Origin: Sphingobium sp. C100
GTDB taxonomy: Bacteria; Pseudomonadota; Alphaproteobacteria; Sphingomonadales; Sphingomonadaceae
Assembly: GCF_000508185.1 (NCBI RefSeq)
Contig: NZ_AYOY01000101.1
Span: 1 to 64,000 of the forward strand
Length of the DNA stretch: 64,000 nt
Reading direction: 5' to 3'
Both the position numbers and the translations under genes were made by a program. The notes under the pieces were generated by a model, which was not told the origin of the DNA, did not search any database, and saw nothing but the letters and a program-made list of their open reading frames with translations. Shown one piece after another: positions 33,764 through 41,340 of this stretch. How positions within the stretch are numbered: position 1 is the stretch's first letter; every line of letters starts with the position of its first letter.

Positions 33764-34890
33764 CAGTCGACATCCTCCACATCGACCTTCTCGCCCGTCA
33801 CCTTCTGGCTGAGGGCGGCGGCCATGAAGGGATCGAGCGCCCCGTCCAGCACATCGTCGGGCGCGGTCGAGGTGACGCCGGTGCGCAGATCCTTCACCAA
33901 CTGATAGGGCTGGAGCACATAGGAGCGGATCTGATGGCCCCAGCCGATTTCGGTCTTGGCCTGATAATCGCTCGACGCCGCTTCCTCGCGCCGGCGCAGT
34001 TCGGCTTCATACAGGCGGGCCTTGAGCATATTCATCGCGGTCGCGCGGTTCTTGTGCTGCGAACGGTCATTTTGCGAGGCGACGATGATGCCCGAGGGGA
34101 CATGGGTGATGCGGACCGCGGAGTCGGTGGTGTTGACGTGCTGGCCGCCCGCCCCTGACGCGCGATAGGTGTCAATCTTGAGGTCGCTTTCCTTCACTTC
34201 GATATCGATATCGTCGTCGATCACCGGATAGACCCACACGCTGGAGAAGCTGGTGTGGCGGCGCGCCGCGCTGTCATAGGGGCTGATGCGGACCAGGCGG
34301 TGGACGCCGCTTTCGGTCTTGGCATAGCCATAGGCATTTTCGCCCTTGAGCAGGAAGGTCGCCGACTTGATGCCGGCCTGATCGCCCGCCTGATAGTCGA
34401 CCAGTTCCACCTTATAGCCGCGCCGTTCGGCCCAGCGCCGATACATGCGGCTGAGGATTTCGGCCCAGTCCTGGCTTTCGGTGCCGCCCGCGCCCGCGTG
34501 AATTTCCAAATAGGTGTCGCTGGCGTCAGCCTCCCCGGCCAGCAGCGCCTTGATCTTGTCCTCGTCGGCGCGGTCGGCCAGCGCCTTCAGGGCGGCAATG
34601 GCTTCGCCCACCATCTCCTCATCGCCCTCTGCCTCCGCCATCTCGATCAGGTCGGCGGTATCGGTCTTTTCCGTTTCGATCGCGCGGGTGGCGCTGATCG
34701 CGCTGTCGAGGCGGGTGCGCTCACGCATCACCTCCTGCGCCATCTTCGCATTGTCCCACAGGGTCGGATCCTCGACGCGCGCGTTCAGCTCGTCCAGCCG
34801 CCGCAGTGCGCGGTCCCAGTCGAGCGACTGGCGCAACAGCGCCAGCGCGGCGTCGATACGGTCGATATATTGCTGCGCTTCGGCGCGCAT
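33763..34890 (-). CDS. prfB: Peptide chain release factor 2
   Basis: RF2 ends translation at UGA and UAA. From ATG 34890 (MRAEAQQYIDRIDAALALLR) the protein has 375 residues. SGAGGQHVNTTDSAVR carries the GGQ that enters the peptidyl transferase centre. The stop-recognition segment reads VRISPYDSAARRHTSF, with SPY where E. coli has SPF, as commonly seen in alphaproteobacteria. The reading frame is continuous through the region that has a programmed +1 frameshift in E. coli, so that autoregulation is absent here. Confidence 0.95.
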   Translation of the reverse strand: MRAEAQQYIDRIDAALALLRQSLDWDRALRRLDELNARVEDPTLWDNAKMAQEVMRERTRLDSAISATRAIETEKTDTADLIEMAEAEGDEEMVGEAIAALKALADRADEDKIKALLAGEADASDTYLEIHAGAGGTESQDWAEILSRMYRRWAERRGYKVELVDYQAGDQAGIKSATFLLKGENAYGYAKTESGVHRLVRISPYDSAARRHTSFSSVWVYPVIDDDIDIEVKESDLKIDTYRASGAGGQHVNTTDSAVRITHVPSGIIVASQNDRSQHKNRATAMNMLKARLYEAELRRREEAASSDYQAKTEIGWGHQIRSYVLQPYQLVKDLRTGVTSTAPDDVLDGALDPFMAAALSQKVTGEKVDVEDVD

Positions 34891-34956
34891 GATCTTTTCT
34901 CCACTCTCCCCGCCGGCGGCGGGAATATTTTCTCTAGGCGTTCGCCCGGATTTTGT

Positions 34957-34991
34957 CGAACCGCCGTCCTTCCCGAGGAAAAGGCGGTTCG
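34957..34991. other. Hairpin upstream of prfB
   Basis: CGAACCGCC at 34957-34965 pairs exactly with GGCGGTTCG at 34983-34991 around a 17-base loop. On the reverse strand it lies 67-101 bp before the prfB ATG, so it may be in the prfB leader. The rest of the 287 bp between prfB and the interrupted gene shows nothing I can name. Confidence 0.5.
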
Positions 34992-35177
34992 TCAAGCGGC
35001 AGGATGCAATCCACGTGTGCAACAGGTGGGCGCGCATTTCCGCCGCCCCGCGTCATCACCCTATACGCCTGAAATTTTCGAGACATAACCGCCCTCTAAC
35101 AGACTGGCGGCCAGACTCGTTCCCACGCAGAACGCGCGGCCGGACAAAGGGGGACAGGCTCTCAAAAAGGCTATCCC

Positions 35178-35582
35178 ATGACCCATATTTCTTCATCGAT
35201 CGCGCGCCAGAGCCCGGCCGCGCTTTATCTCTTCCTCGACGCCATGCGGTGCTGGGGGGCTGCCCGGCGCGCGGGGCAGCCCGTGTTGGTCCAGCTTCAC
35301 ATGCGCATGGGCCGCCATGGCTGAGCGCAACTGCTGCCCGCCATCGACAGCCTGCTCGGCCTGACCGAAGCGATGCTGGGCCGACGATTGCGGCTGGGCC
35401 GTGGCCCGTCGCTGTCCGAGGACGAAAATATGCTGATCGACCTGCTCCAGGGCCGGCGTATCGCGCCGATCGTCCATATGTGCAGCGAAGCGGTCGCCTG
35501 CATCTTTTGCGGCGCGGTGCGATCGGTCCAGATACTGATGGACATGGAATTGGGGCGCCCGGACCAGCAACGGGCGGCCTGA
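35178..35582 (+). pseudogene. Gene interrupted by an in-frame TGA, unknown function
   Basis: An ATG at 35178 opens MTHISSSIARQSPAALYLFL and runs 48 codons to a TGA at 35322-35324 (codon 49, after GRHG). The same frame then continues for 85 more codons (AQLLPAIDSLLGLTEAMLG, and MLIDLLQGRRIAPIVHMCSE) to a TGA at 35580. Codon bias is high-GC on both sides. A TGG-to-TGA nonsense change, a sequencing error, or a separate downstream gene starting at ATG 35373 are possible. The C-terminal part has CIFCGAV. I do not recognise the family. Confidence 0.62.
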
Positions 35583-35596
35583 GGTAAGGATTGCGG

Positions 35597-35624
35597 CCTC
35601 CGTTCGCTCCAGCGCGAACGGAGG
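35597..35624. terminator. Strong bidirectional hairpin terminator
   Basis: CCTCCGTTCGC and GCGAACGGAGG form a perfect 11-bp stem with loop TCCAGC, between the interrupted gene's end and the converging engB stop. TTTGCG follows on the + strand. Position between convergent genes supports termination on both strands. Confidence 0.7.
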
Positions 35625-35630
35625 TTTGCG

Positions 35631-36278
35631 TCATCCCTGCGTCACGCTTTCCAGCACGGCGGCGCGCAATTCGGGGATGCCCATGCCCTTTTCGCTGGAC
35701 GTGGCGATGATGTCGGGATGGGCGGCCGGTCGCTTGCGGATCGCGTCGGCCGTGCGCTCCATCACGGCGGCGAGTTCGCTGGCCTTGATCTTGTCCGCCT
35801 TGGTCAGGACGATGTAGTAGCTGACCGCAGCGCCGTCGAGCATGTCGAGCATGTCGGTATCGACATCCTTGATGCCGTGACGGCTGTCGACGAGCACCAA
35901 GGTACGCTTGAGCGCCGCGCGTCCGCGCAGATAGTCGTTCACCAGGAAGCGCCACCTCTTCACCATGTCCCTGGGCGCCTTGGCATAGCCATAGCCGGGC
36001 ATGTCGACGAGGCGGAAGCGCAGCGGGTCGCCTACGTCGAAGAAGTTGAGTTCCTGCGTGCGCCCCGGCGTGTTGGACGTGCGGGCGAGGCCGTTACGGT
36101 TAGTCAGCGCATTCAGGAGCGACGACTTGCCGACATTGGAGCGGCCCGCAAAGGCGACCTCGTTGACCTCCATATCGGGCAGGAATTTAAGGTCCGGCGC
36201 GGACTTCAGGAACGCGATCGGCCCCGAAAAGAGCTTGCGCGCTTCTTCGATAAGGTCGGAATCTTGTTGGTCGGTCAT
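35631..36278 (-). CDS. engB: Ribosome biogenesis GTPase EngB/YsxC
   Basis: From ATG 36278 ([19 protein letters not shown]) the protein has 215 residues and acts in late 50S assembly. GTPase motifs are all present: [16 protein letters not shown] (G1), TPGRT (G2), [13 protein letters not shown] (G3), LTKADKIK (G4) and ATSSEKG (G5). ATG at 36293 is an alternative. It ends the rpmH-rnpA-yidD-yidC-engB series on the reverse strand, a common alphaproteobacterial order. Confidence 0.95.
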   Translation of the reverse strand: MTDQQDSDLIEEARKLFSGPIAFLKSAPDLKFLPDMEVNEVAFAGRSNVGKSSLLNALTNRNGLARTSNTPGRTQELNFFDVGDPLRFRLVDMPGYGYAKAPRDMVKRWRFLVNDYLRGRAALKRTLVLVDSRHGIKDVDTDMLDMLDGAAVSYYIVLTKADKIKASELAAVMERTADAIRKRPAAHPDIIATSSEKGMGIPELRAAVLESVTQG

Positions 36279-36292
36279 GATCTCTACTTTCA

Positions 36293-36417
36293 TCCTCCCC
36301 TGCACAGGGAGGGGGACCGCCGAAGGCGGTGGAGGGGTATCACCCGATCAAGAGCGGGACGCCCCTCCGTCAGGGCTTCGCCCTGCCACCTCCCCTGCGG
36401 GGGGAGGATCGTGGGCG
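36293..36417. repeat. REP-like paired palindromes between engB and yidC
   Basis: Two GC-rich imperfect palindromes (CCTCCCCTGCACAGGGAGGGGG with ACCGCCGAAGGCGGT, and CCCCTCCGTCAGGGCTTCGCCCTG with CCTCCCCTGCGGGGGGAGG) lie in opposite orientation around a short spacer. The form matches bacterial interspersed mosaic or REP pairs, and resembles the element at 24583-24645. Confidence 0.65.
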
Positions 36418-38127
36418 TCACTTCGCCGCCGCAGCCGGCGCCGCGGGCACCGGATGCTTGCGATACAGCCACCATTGCTGCGCCATCGACAGGCAGTTGT
36501 TGGTGATCCAGTAGACCAGCAGACCCGCGGCGAAGGGCGCCATGATGAACATCATCATCCAGGGCATGATCGCGAAGACCTGCTGCTGCATCGGATCCAT
36601 CTGGGCCGGGTTCAACTTGAACTGGAAATACATCGAGATGCCCAGCAGCAGCGCCAGCACCCCGATCGCCAGGAAGGATGGTGGGGTGAAGGGCAGCAGG
36701 CCGAACAGGTTGAGGATATGCAGCGGATCGGGCGCGGACAGATCCTTGATCCACAGCACGAAGGGCTGGTGACGCATCTCGATCGTCAGCATCAGCACCT
36801 TGTAGAGGGCAAAGAAGATCGGGATCTGGATGAAGATGGGCAGGCAGCCGGCGAGCGGGTTCACCTTCTCCTGCTTGTACAGCTCCATCATCTTCATCTG
36901 GAGCTGCTGCTTGTCGTCCTTATATTTTTCCTGAAGCGCCTTCATCTTGGGCTGTACGGCGCGCATCGCCGCCATGCTGGCGAACTGGCGCTGGGCGACG
37001 GGGAACATCAGCGCACGGACGCAGAAGGTCAGGCAGATGATGGCGACGCCGAAATTGCCGAGCGTTTCGAACAGCCAGTGGAGCAGCGCGAAAATCGGCT
37101 GTTCGAACCAGTAGAACCAGCCCCAGTCGATCGCACGGTCGAACAGCGGCACCCCGGCGCGCTCATAGGCCTGGAGCGTCTTCACTTCCTTGGCGCCCAC
37201 GAACAGGCGCTGCGTCAGCGTTGCCGCCTTGCCGGGCGCGACCATGGTGGAACCGAGCGCGACGTCGGCCTGATATTGGGTGCCGGCGCCTTTACGGAAT
37301 TGGCCGGAGAAGTCGGCATTGGCGGCCGGAACCAGCGCGGAGAGCCAATATTTGTCGGTGAAGCCGATCCAGCCGCCCTTGGTCTGGAAGCTCTGGGTCG
37401 AAGGCCCCTTGTCCAGATCCTTGTAGTTGACGTCATAATTGGCCGCGCCGTTGAACACGCCCATCGGCCCCACATGGATGGTCCAGGTGTCGGGATCCTT
37501 GGGGATGCCGTTGCGGCTGATATAGGCATAGGGCTTGACGCCGACTGCGCCCGCACCGGTGTTCGACACCTTCTGCGCGGCGGTGATCATATAGTTTTCA
37601 TCGACCGACAGGCGGATTTCGAACAGTTGCCCCGCGCCATTGTTCCAGGTCAGGGTGACGGGGCTGGTCGGGGTCAATGCACCGCCTTGCGCGGTCCAGA
37701 CCGTGTCCTTGTCGGGAGTCCTCAACCCTTCGCCCTGCCAGCCAAAGCCGGCGAAATAGGCGTCCTGCGTGCCGCTGGGGCTGTAGAGGCGGACCGAGGG
37801 CGAATCCTTGGCGATGGTTTCCTTGTAGGTCGGCAGCACGATGTCGTCGATGCGCGCGCCCTTGAGGTTGATCGAGCCGGTCAGCTTGGGCGTGCGGATC
37901 GGCACGCGCGGGCTTTCCTTGAGCACAAGGGCGCGGTCGCGAATCGCGGCGGCGCTGTCGGCGGCCGGATCAGCGCCTGGATTGGCGATCGGGGTCTGCT
38001 TGCCGCCCTCGATCTTCGTCGCCGGCGGATTGGCTGGCGGAAAGAAATAGTTCGAGACATAGGGCCAGCCGAAAAGGATCGCCGCGGTCAGCAGCACCGC
38101 CAGGATGATATTCTTCTTGTCGTCCAC
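36418..38127 (-). CDS. yidC: Membrane protein insertase YidC
   Basis: YidC inserts and folds inner membrane proteins with or without SecYEG. The 569-residue protein begins MDDKKNIILAVLLTAAILFG (first helix), then a large periplasmic beta domain with low-complexity Pro/Ala after the helix, and a five-helix core. FEQPIFALLHWLF, KVNPLAGCLPIFIQIPIFFALY and the late VYWITNNCLSMAQQW are typical conserved stretches. Length fits Gram-negative YidC. The upstream gene is yidD with a 32-bp gap. Confidence 0.97.
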   Translation of the reverse strand: MDDKKNIILAVLLTAAILFGWPYVSNYFFPPANPPATKIEGGKQTPIANPGADPAADSAAAIRDRALVLKESPRVPIRTPKLTGSINLKGARIDDIVLPTYKETIAKDSPSVRLYSPSGTQDAYFAGFGWQGEGLRTPDKDTVWTAQGGALTPTSPVTLTWNNGAGQLFEIRLSVDENYMITAAQKVSNTGAGAVGVKPYAYISRNGIPKDPDTWTIHVGPMGVFNGAANYDVNYKDLDKGPSTQSFQTKGGWIGFTDKYWLSALVPAANADFSGQFRKGAGTQYQADVALGSTMVAPGKAATLTQRLFVGAKEVKTLQAYERAGVPLFDRAIDWGWFYWFEQPIFALLHWLFETLGNFGVAIICLTFCVRALMFPVAQRQFASMAAMRAVQPKMKALQEKYKDDKQQLQMKMMELYKQEKVNPLAGCLPIFIQIPIFFALYKVLMLTIEMRHQPFVLWIKDLSAPDPLHILNLFGLLPFTPPSFLAIGVLALLLGISMYFQFKLNPAQMDPMQQQVFAIMPWMMMFIMAPFAAGLLVYWITNNCLSMAQQWWLYRKHPVPAAPAAAAK

Positions 38128-38159
38128 GCTTTTCGGCTCCGCCGTCTTATATCTCAGTG

Positions 38160-38372
38160 TCAGGGGACCGGGTCATAGCCCGACCCGCCCCATGGGTGGC
38201 ATCGCATTAGCCGCTTGAACCCCAGCCAGCCACCCCTGATCGCGCCATATTTGCGCACGGCCTGAATCGCATATTCAGAACAGGAGGGCGCATAACGGCA
38301 GGTAGGCGGCAGGATGCGCGAAGGGCCAAGTTGCCAGGCGCGTGCGATCAGGATGAGGAGCCGGGCGATCAT
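38160..38372 (-). CDS. yidD: Membrane protein insertion efficiency factor YidD
   Basis: The 70-residue protein has the amphipathic start MIARLLILIARAWQLGPSRI and the cysteine-containing family core LPPTCRYAPSCSEYAIQAV, then RLMRCHPWGGSGYDPVP. It helps YidC-dependent insertion at the membrane surface. Its ATG overlaps the rnpA stop by 4 bp (ATGA), so the two are translationally coupled. Confidence 0.96.
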   Translation of the reverse strand: MIARLLILIARAWQLGPSRILPPTCRYAPSCSEYAIQAVRKYGAIRGGWLGFKRLMRCHPWGGSGYDPVP

Positions 38373-38755
38373 CGGCCGGGCTGCTGCGGCGGGCGCGGCG
38401 ATTTGCGTCGGCCGGGATCGCGCGGCTGGTCCGCCGGGCGAGTCATGATCTTGCCAAGCGCCTTGGTCAGTTCGCCACGCAGCAGGGCGAAGTCGCGCTC
38501 TATCCCGCCTTCGCGACCGATCAGCACATGGTCGGCGCCGGCAACGCCAAGCGCTGGCAGCAATTCACGCGCCAGGACGCGAAAACGGCGCTTCATCCTA
38601 TTGCGGATGACAGCGCCGCCGATTTTCTTCGTGACCGTGATGCCGTAACGCATCGCCGGATCGCCATCGCCGCGTTCGCGCACCAGCAGGACAAAGCCCG
38701 GCATGGGGGCGCGGCGTCCGCGATTCGCCGCCAGAAAATCCGCGCGCCGGGCCAT
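38369..38755 (-). CDS. rnpA: Ribonuclease P protein component
   Basis: RnpA assists the catalytic RNA in removing tRNA 5' leaders. From ATG 38755 the protein has 128 residues; upstream in-frame codons overlap rpmH in another frame, and the ATG is the nearest start before the conserved region. RRADFLAANRGRR opens the substrate-binding cleft, VTKKIGGAVIRNRMKRRFRV is the RNR signature, and a basic Pro-rich tail ends it. It lies 35 bp after rpmH. Confidence 0.92.
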   Translation of the reverse strand: MARRADFLAANRGRRAPMPGFVLLVRERGDGDPAMRYGITVTKKIGGAVIRNRMKRRFRVLARELLPALGVAGADHVLIGREGGIERDFALLRGELTKALGKIMTRPADQPRDPGRRKSPRPPQQPGR

Positions 38756-38790
38756 GATGGCGGGCGCGACAATATTTTCCGGCGAAGACG

Positions 38791-38925
38791 TCAGGCGCTC
38801 AGGCTCTTGCGGCCGCGCGAACGGCGCGCACGGATGATGTTGCGGCCGCCGGGGGTCGCCATGCGGGCGCGATAACCGTGACGGCGCTTCCGAACCAGAT
38901 TGCTCGGCTGAAAAGTGCGCTTCAT
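38791..38925 (-). CDS. rpmH: 50S ribosomal protein L34
   Basis: A 44-residue frame reads [20 protein letters not shown], then [20 protein letters not shown] and SLSA, the full L34 sequence pattern. It begins the rpmH-rnpA-yidD-yidC-engB order. Upstream on the reverse strand is AGGAATGAACG before the ATG. Length is normal. Confidence 0.98.
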   Translation of the reverse strand: MKRTFQPSNLVRKRRHGYRARMATPGGRNIIRARRSRGRKSLSA

Positions 38926-38964
38926 CGTTCATTCCTCAAACAACAAAAAAGAATCGGGCGTGAC

Positions 38965-38991
38965 AAAAAAGGGCCGCCAAAAGGGGCGGCC
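38965..38991 (-). terminator. Rho-independent terminator of the bepA-dsbA unit
   Basis: On the reverse strand GGCCGCC CCTTTT GGCGGCC forms a 7-bp GC stem followed by C and six T, a textbook intrinsic terminator. It lies 104 bp after the DsbA-like stop and just ahead of rpmH, separating the two transcription units. Confidence 0.87.
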
Positions 38992-39095
38992 GCCAGTCAG
39001 GGGGCGTCCGATAGGCAAAAGGGGGGTGAAAGTCAACGGTGGAACAGCGAAACCCCTGCCATAAACGCCGGCCACATACGACCGGGACAATCCAC

Positions 39096-39863
39096 CTATT
39101 TCCCCCGCGCCGTCGCGACGCCTTCCTTGAGCATGTCATAGCCCACCGCGCCGCTCAGCACCTGCCCCCCGATCACGAAGGTCGGGGTGCCGGTCGCCTG
39201 CAATTTCTGAGCGAGCGCGATGTTGGACTGGATTTCCGCGTCATATTTGCTGGACGCGATCGCCGCTTCGGCGTCCGCCTTGCCGATCCCCGCCTTGGCC
39301 GCCGCAGCCAGAATCGTGTCGCGCGAAACCCGGCCCGCATCGTAGAGCGCCTTGTGATAAGCCATATATTGCCCGCGCTCGGCCGCGAGCAGCGACACTT
39401 TGGCCGCATCGCTGCTGGCTTCCGACAGGATGGGGAGTTCGCGATAGACGATCTTCAGCTTCTTGTCCTCGCCCACCAATTTGGCGAGATCGGGCAGCGA
39501 GGCGCGGCAATAGCCGCAGGCATAGTCGAAAAATTCGACCAGGGTGACATCAGCATTGGCCGCCCCTTCCCAGGCGCCGGCATAGGGCGTCTCGATGGCG
39601 CTGCGGCTGGCGTCGATCACGCTCGACAGGCGCTTGGCCTGAAGCTTTTCAATGGCTTGGGGGATGATTTCGGGATGGTCGAGAATATAGTCGTGGACGA
39701 TCTTTTCGATCGCCGTCTTGTCCTGTGCGCCAACCGAGGCGGGCGCCTGCACGGCAAGGGCAGCGCCGGCGGCGGCCGCGATAAAGGCGAAGGCGCCTAG
39801 GGTCATCTGCATGGTCCTGTTGGAAAGAGCGGCGCGAAAGTCCGGCCGGCTATGTTGTGTCAT
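39096..39863 (-). CDS. Exported DsbA-family thiol oxidoreductase
   Basis: The 255-residue protein has an N-terminal hydrophobic anchor or signal (MTLGAFAFIAAAAGAALAV), an N-terminal helical region (KIVHDYILDHPEIIPQAIEK), and a thioredoxin fold with redox motif CGYC in FFDYACGYCRAS and the cis-Pro in GTPTFVIGG. It resembles the DsbA/ScsC-like group that makes or isomerises disulfides in the periplasm. The bepA-like gene ends 4 bp upstream, so the pair is probably one operon. A start at codon 18 is also possible. Confidence 0.92.
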   Translation of the reverse strand: MTQHSRPDFRAALSNRTMQMTLGAFAFIAAAAGAALAVQAPASVGAQDKTAIEKIVHDYILDHPEIIPQAIEKLQAKRLSSVIDASRSAIETPYAGAWEGAANADVTLVEFFDYACGYCRASLPDLAKLVGEDKKLKIVYRELPILSEASSDAAKVSLLAAERGQYMAYHKALYDAGRVSRDTILAAAAKAGIGKADAEAAIASSKYDAEIQSNIALAQKLQATGTPTFVIGGQVLSGAVGYDMLKEGVATARGK

Positions 39864-39867
39864 ATTC

Positions 39868-41217
39868 TTATCGCTTCTTTCGCTGCTGCTCGATCGCGGC
39901 GCGCGATGTCATGGCGATATCCTGCGCGCGGAGATAGTCAACCGTGCCGGGCTTCAAACCCAGCATCGCCGCGTCGGCGCTGCGCAGCGCCATGGGATGT
40001 TCGCCCATCATCGCATAACGCTCCGCCGTCGCCAGCGCCGCGCGCGGCGTGTCGCCGCGCCGTTCATAGACGACGCCAAGCTGATACCAGGCGAAGGGAT
40101 TTTCCCGGTCGCGCTGCACCGCGACGCGCAGCACCTGTTCGGCCTCCTCGAAATTGGCGGGGTCTTCGGTCGCGATCAGGGCGTGGGATAAAAGCACCGA
40201 AATCAGTGGCTGGTTGGTCAGCTTCACCGCTTCGCGCAACGGCGCGATGGCGTCGGCCGGCCTGCCGCTTTCGAGCAGGATCTGCCCCTTCAATTCCAGA
40301 AAATAAGGATCATGAGGTTCGGCCGCGAGCAGCGCATCCGCCTCATCCAGCGCCTTTTGCGGATAGGCGCTTTTGTGCCAGGCATAGGCGCGCGCATAAT
40401 GGGCGGGCAGCGACTGGTCGCTTTCGGGATATTTGATCAGCGTCTGGGTGGGTTCGGACACGAAGCCGATCAGCTTCGCCTTGATCCGCTCAAACCGCGC
40501 CTCCAGCCTTGGATCGACCGGTTTGTCCCAGGCAGGATCGACCGTATAGACTTCGCGCAGCACATTGATGCGCTCGCCCGACAGCGGATGGGTGCGGCCG
40601 TAGCTGTTGTCCTGGGGAATAGCGAGGCGATATTCCTGGTTCTGGAGCTTTTTGAAAAACTCCAGGCTCCCCCGGCCGCTGATGCCGGCGGTGTGGAGAT
40701 AGCGCGCGCCGGCAAGGTCAGCCGAACTTTCCTGCGCGCGGGAAAAGGCGAGAAATCTGCTCATCGCCGCCTGCTGGCCCAGGCCCATGATGCCCATGCC
40801 CGCTTCCGCGCCGCCCGCCGCGATCGCCGCCGCGCCCAGCACCAGGCTCAGCAGGGTCACGCTGGTCGCGTCCTTGATCCCCTCGCCAGAGCGGATAATG
40901 TGCCCGCCCTCGATATGGCCCAGTTCGTGCGCGACCACGCCCTGCAATTGGTTCACATTGTCGGCCTGGGCGATCAGCCCGCTATGCACCCAGACATATT
41001 GGCCGCCCGCGACGAAGGCGTTGATCTCTGGATCGTTGATGACCATCACCTGGACATTGTTCGGCTCCATCCCCGCGGCCTTGACCAGCGGGCCGGACAT
41101 GTCCGCCATGAAGGCTTCGGTTTCGGCGTCGCGCAATATTTGCTGGGCGAGCGCGGGGCGCGTCATCAGCGCGAGGGAAGCCAGCGCCAAGGCGAAGAAC
41201 TGGAGCAAACGCGCCAT
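39868..41217 (-). CDS. Periplasmic M48 metalloprotease with TPRs, BepA-like
   Basis: From ATG 41217 (MARLLQFFALALASLALMTR) the protein has 449 residues and a Sec signal ending at ALAQ. The zinc site is GVVAHELGHIEGGHI (HExxH), with the third ligand Glu in SREAQE-type SRAQESSADLAGARYL. The C-terminal half is built of TPR repeats (AREAVKLTNQPLI to FAWYQLGVVYERRG region). BepA-type enzymes check outer membrane assembly of LptD and BAM substrates. The DsbA-like gene follows within 4 bp, which fits quality control of disulfide-bonded LptD. Confidence 0.92.
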   Translation of the reverse strand: MARLLQFFALALASLALMTRPALAQQILRDAETEAFMADMSGPLVKAAGMEPNNVQVMVINDPEINAFVAGGQYVWVHSGLIAQADNVNQLQGVVAHELGHIEGGHIIRSGEGIKDATSVTLLSLVLGAAAIAAGGAEAGMGIMGLGQQAAMSRFLAFSRAQESSADLAGARYLHTAGISGRGSLEFFKKLQNQEYRLAIPQDNSYGRTHPLSGERINVLREVYTVDPAWDKPVDPRLEARFERIKAKLIGFVSEPTQTLIKYPESDQSLPAHYARAYAWHKSAYPQKALDEADALLAAEPHDPYFLELKGQILLESGRPADAIAPLREAVKLTNQPLISVLLSHALIATEDPANFEEAEQVLRVAVQRDRENPFAWYQLGVVYERRGDTPRAALATAERYAMMGEHPMALRSADAAMLGLKPGTVDYLRAQDIAMTSRAAIEQQRKKR

Positions 41218-41340
41218 CGGACCGAGCCGATGCCATGACCGTCCTGAACCCGCCGTGAAGCGACGCCAAAAGAAAAGCGCCGCTGCGCGCCCGTGGGAAC
41301 CGGGAGAGCAGCGGCGCTTGTTCATCAGAGCGTTTCCGGC

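Noticed and set aside
35322-35324. Selenocysteine codon in the interrupted gene
   Set aside because: The residue would follow GRHG with no redox motif around it, no SECIS-like hairpin was evident right after the TGA, and no sel genes are in the window; a nonsense change is simpler.
36001-38178. 725-codon + strand frame opposite yidC and engB
   Set aside because: Both reverse-strand genes are unmistakable; the + frame is a codon-bias artefact.
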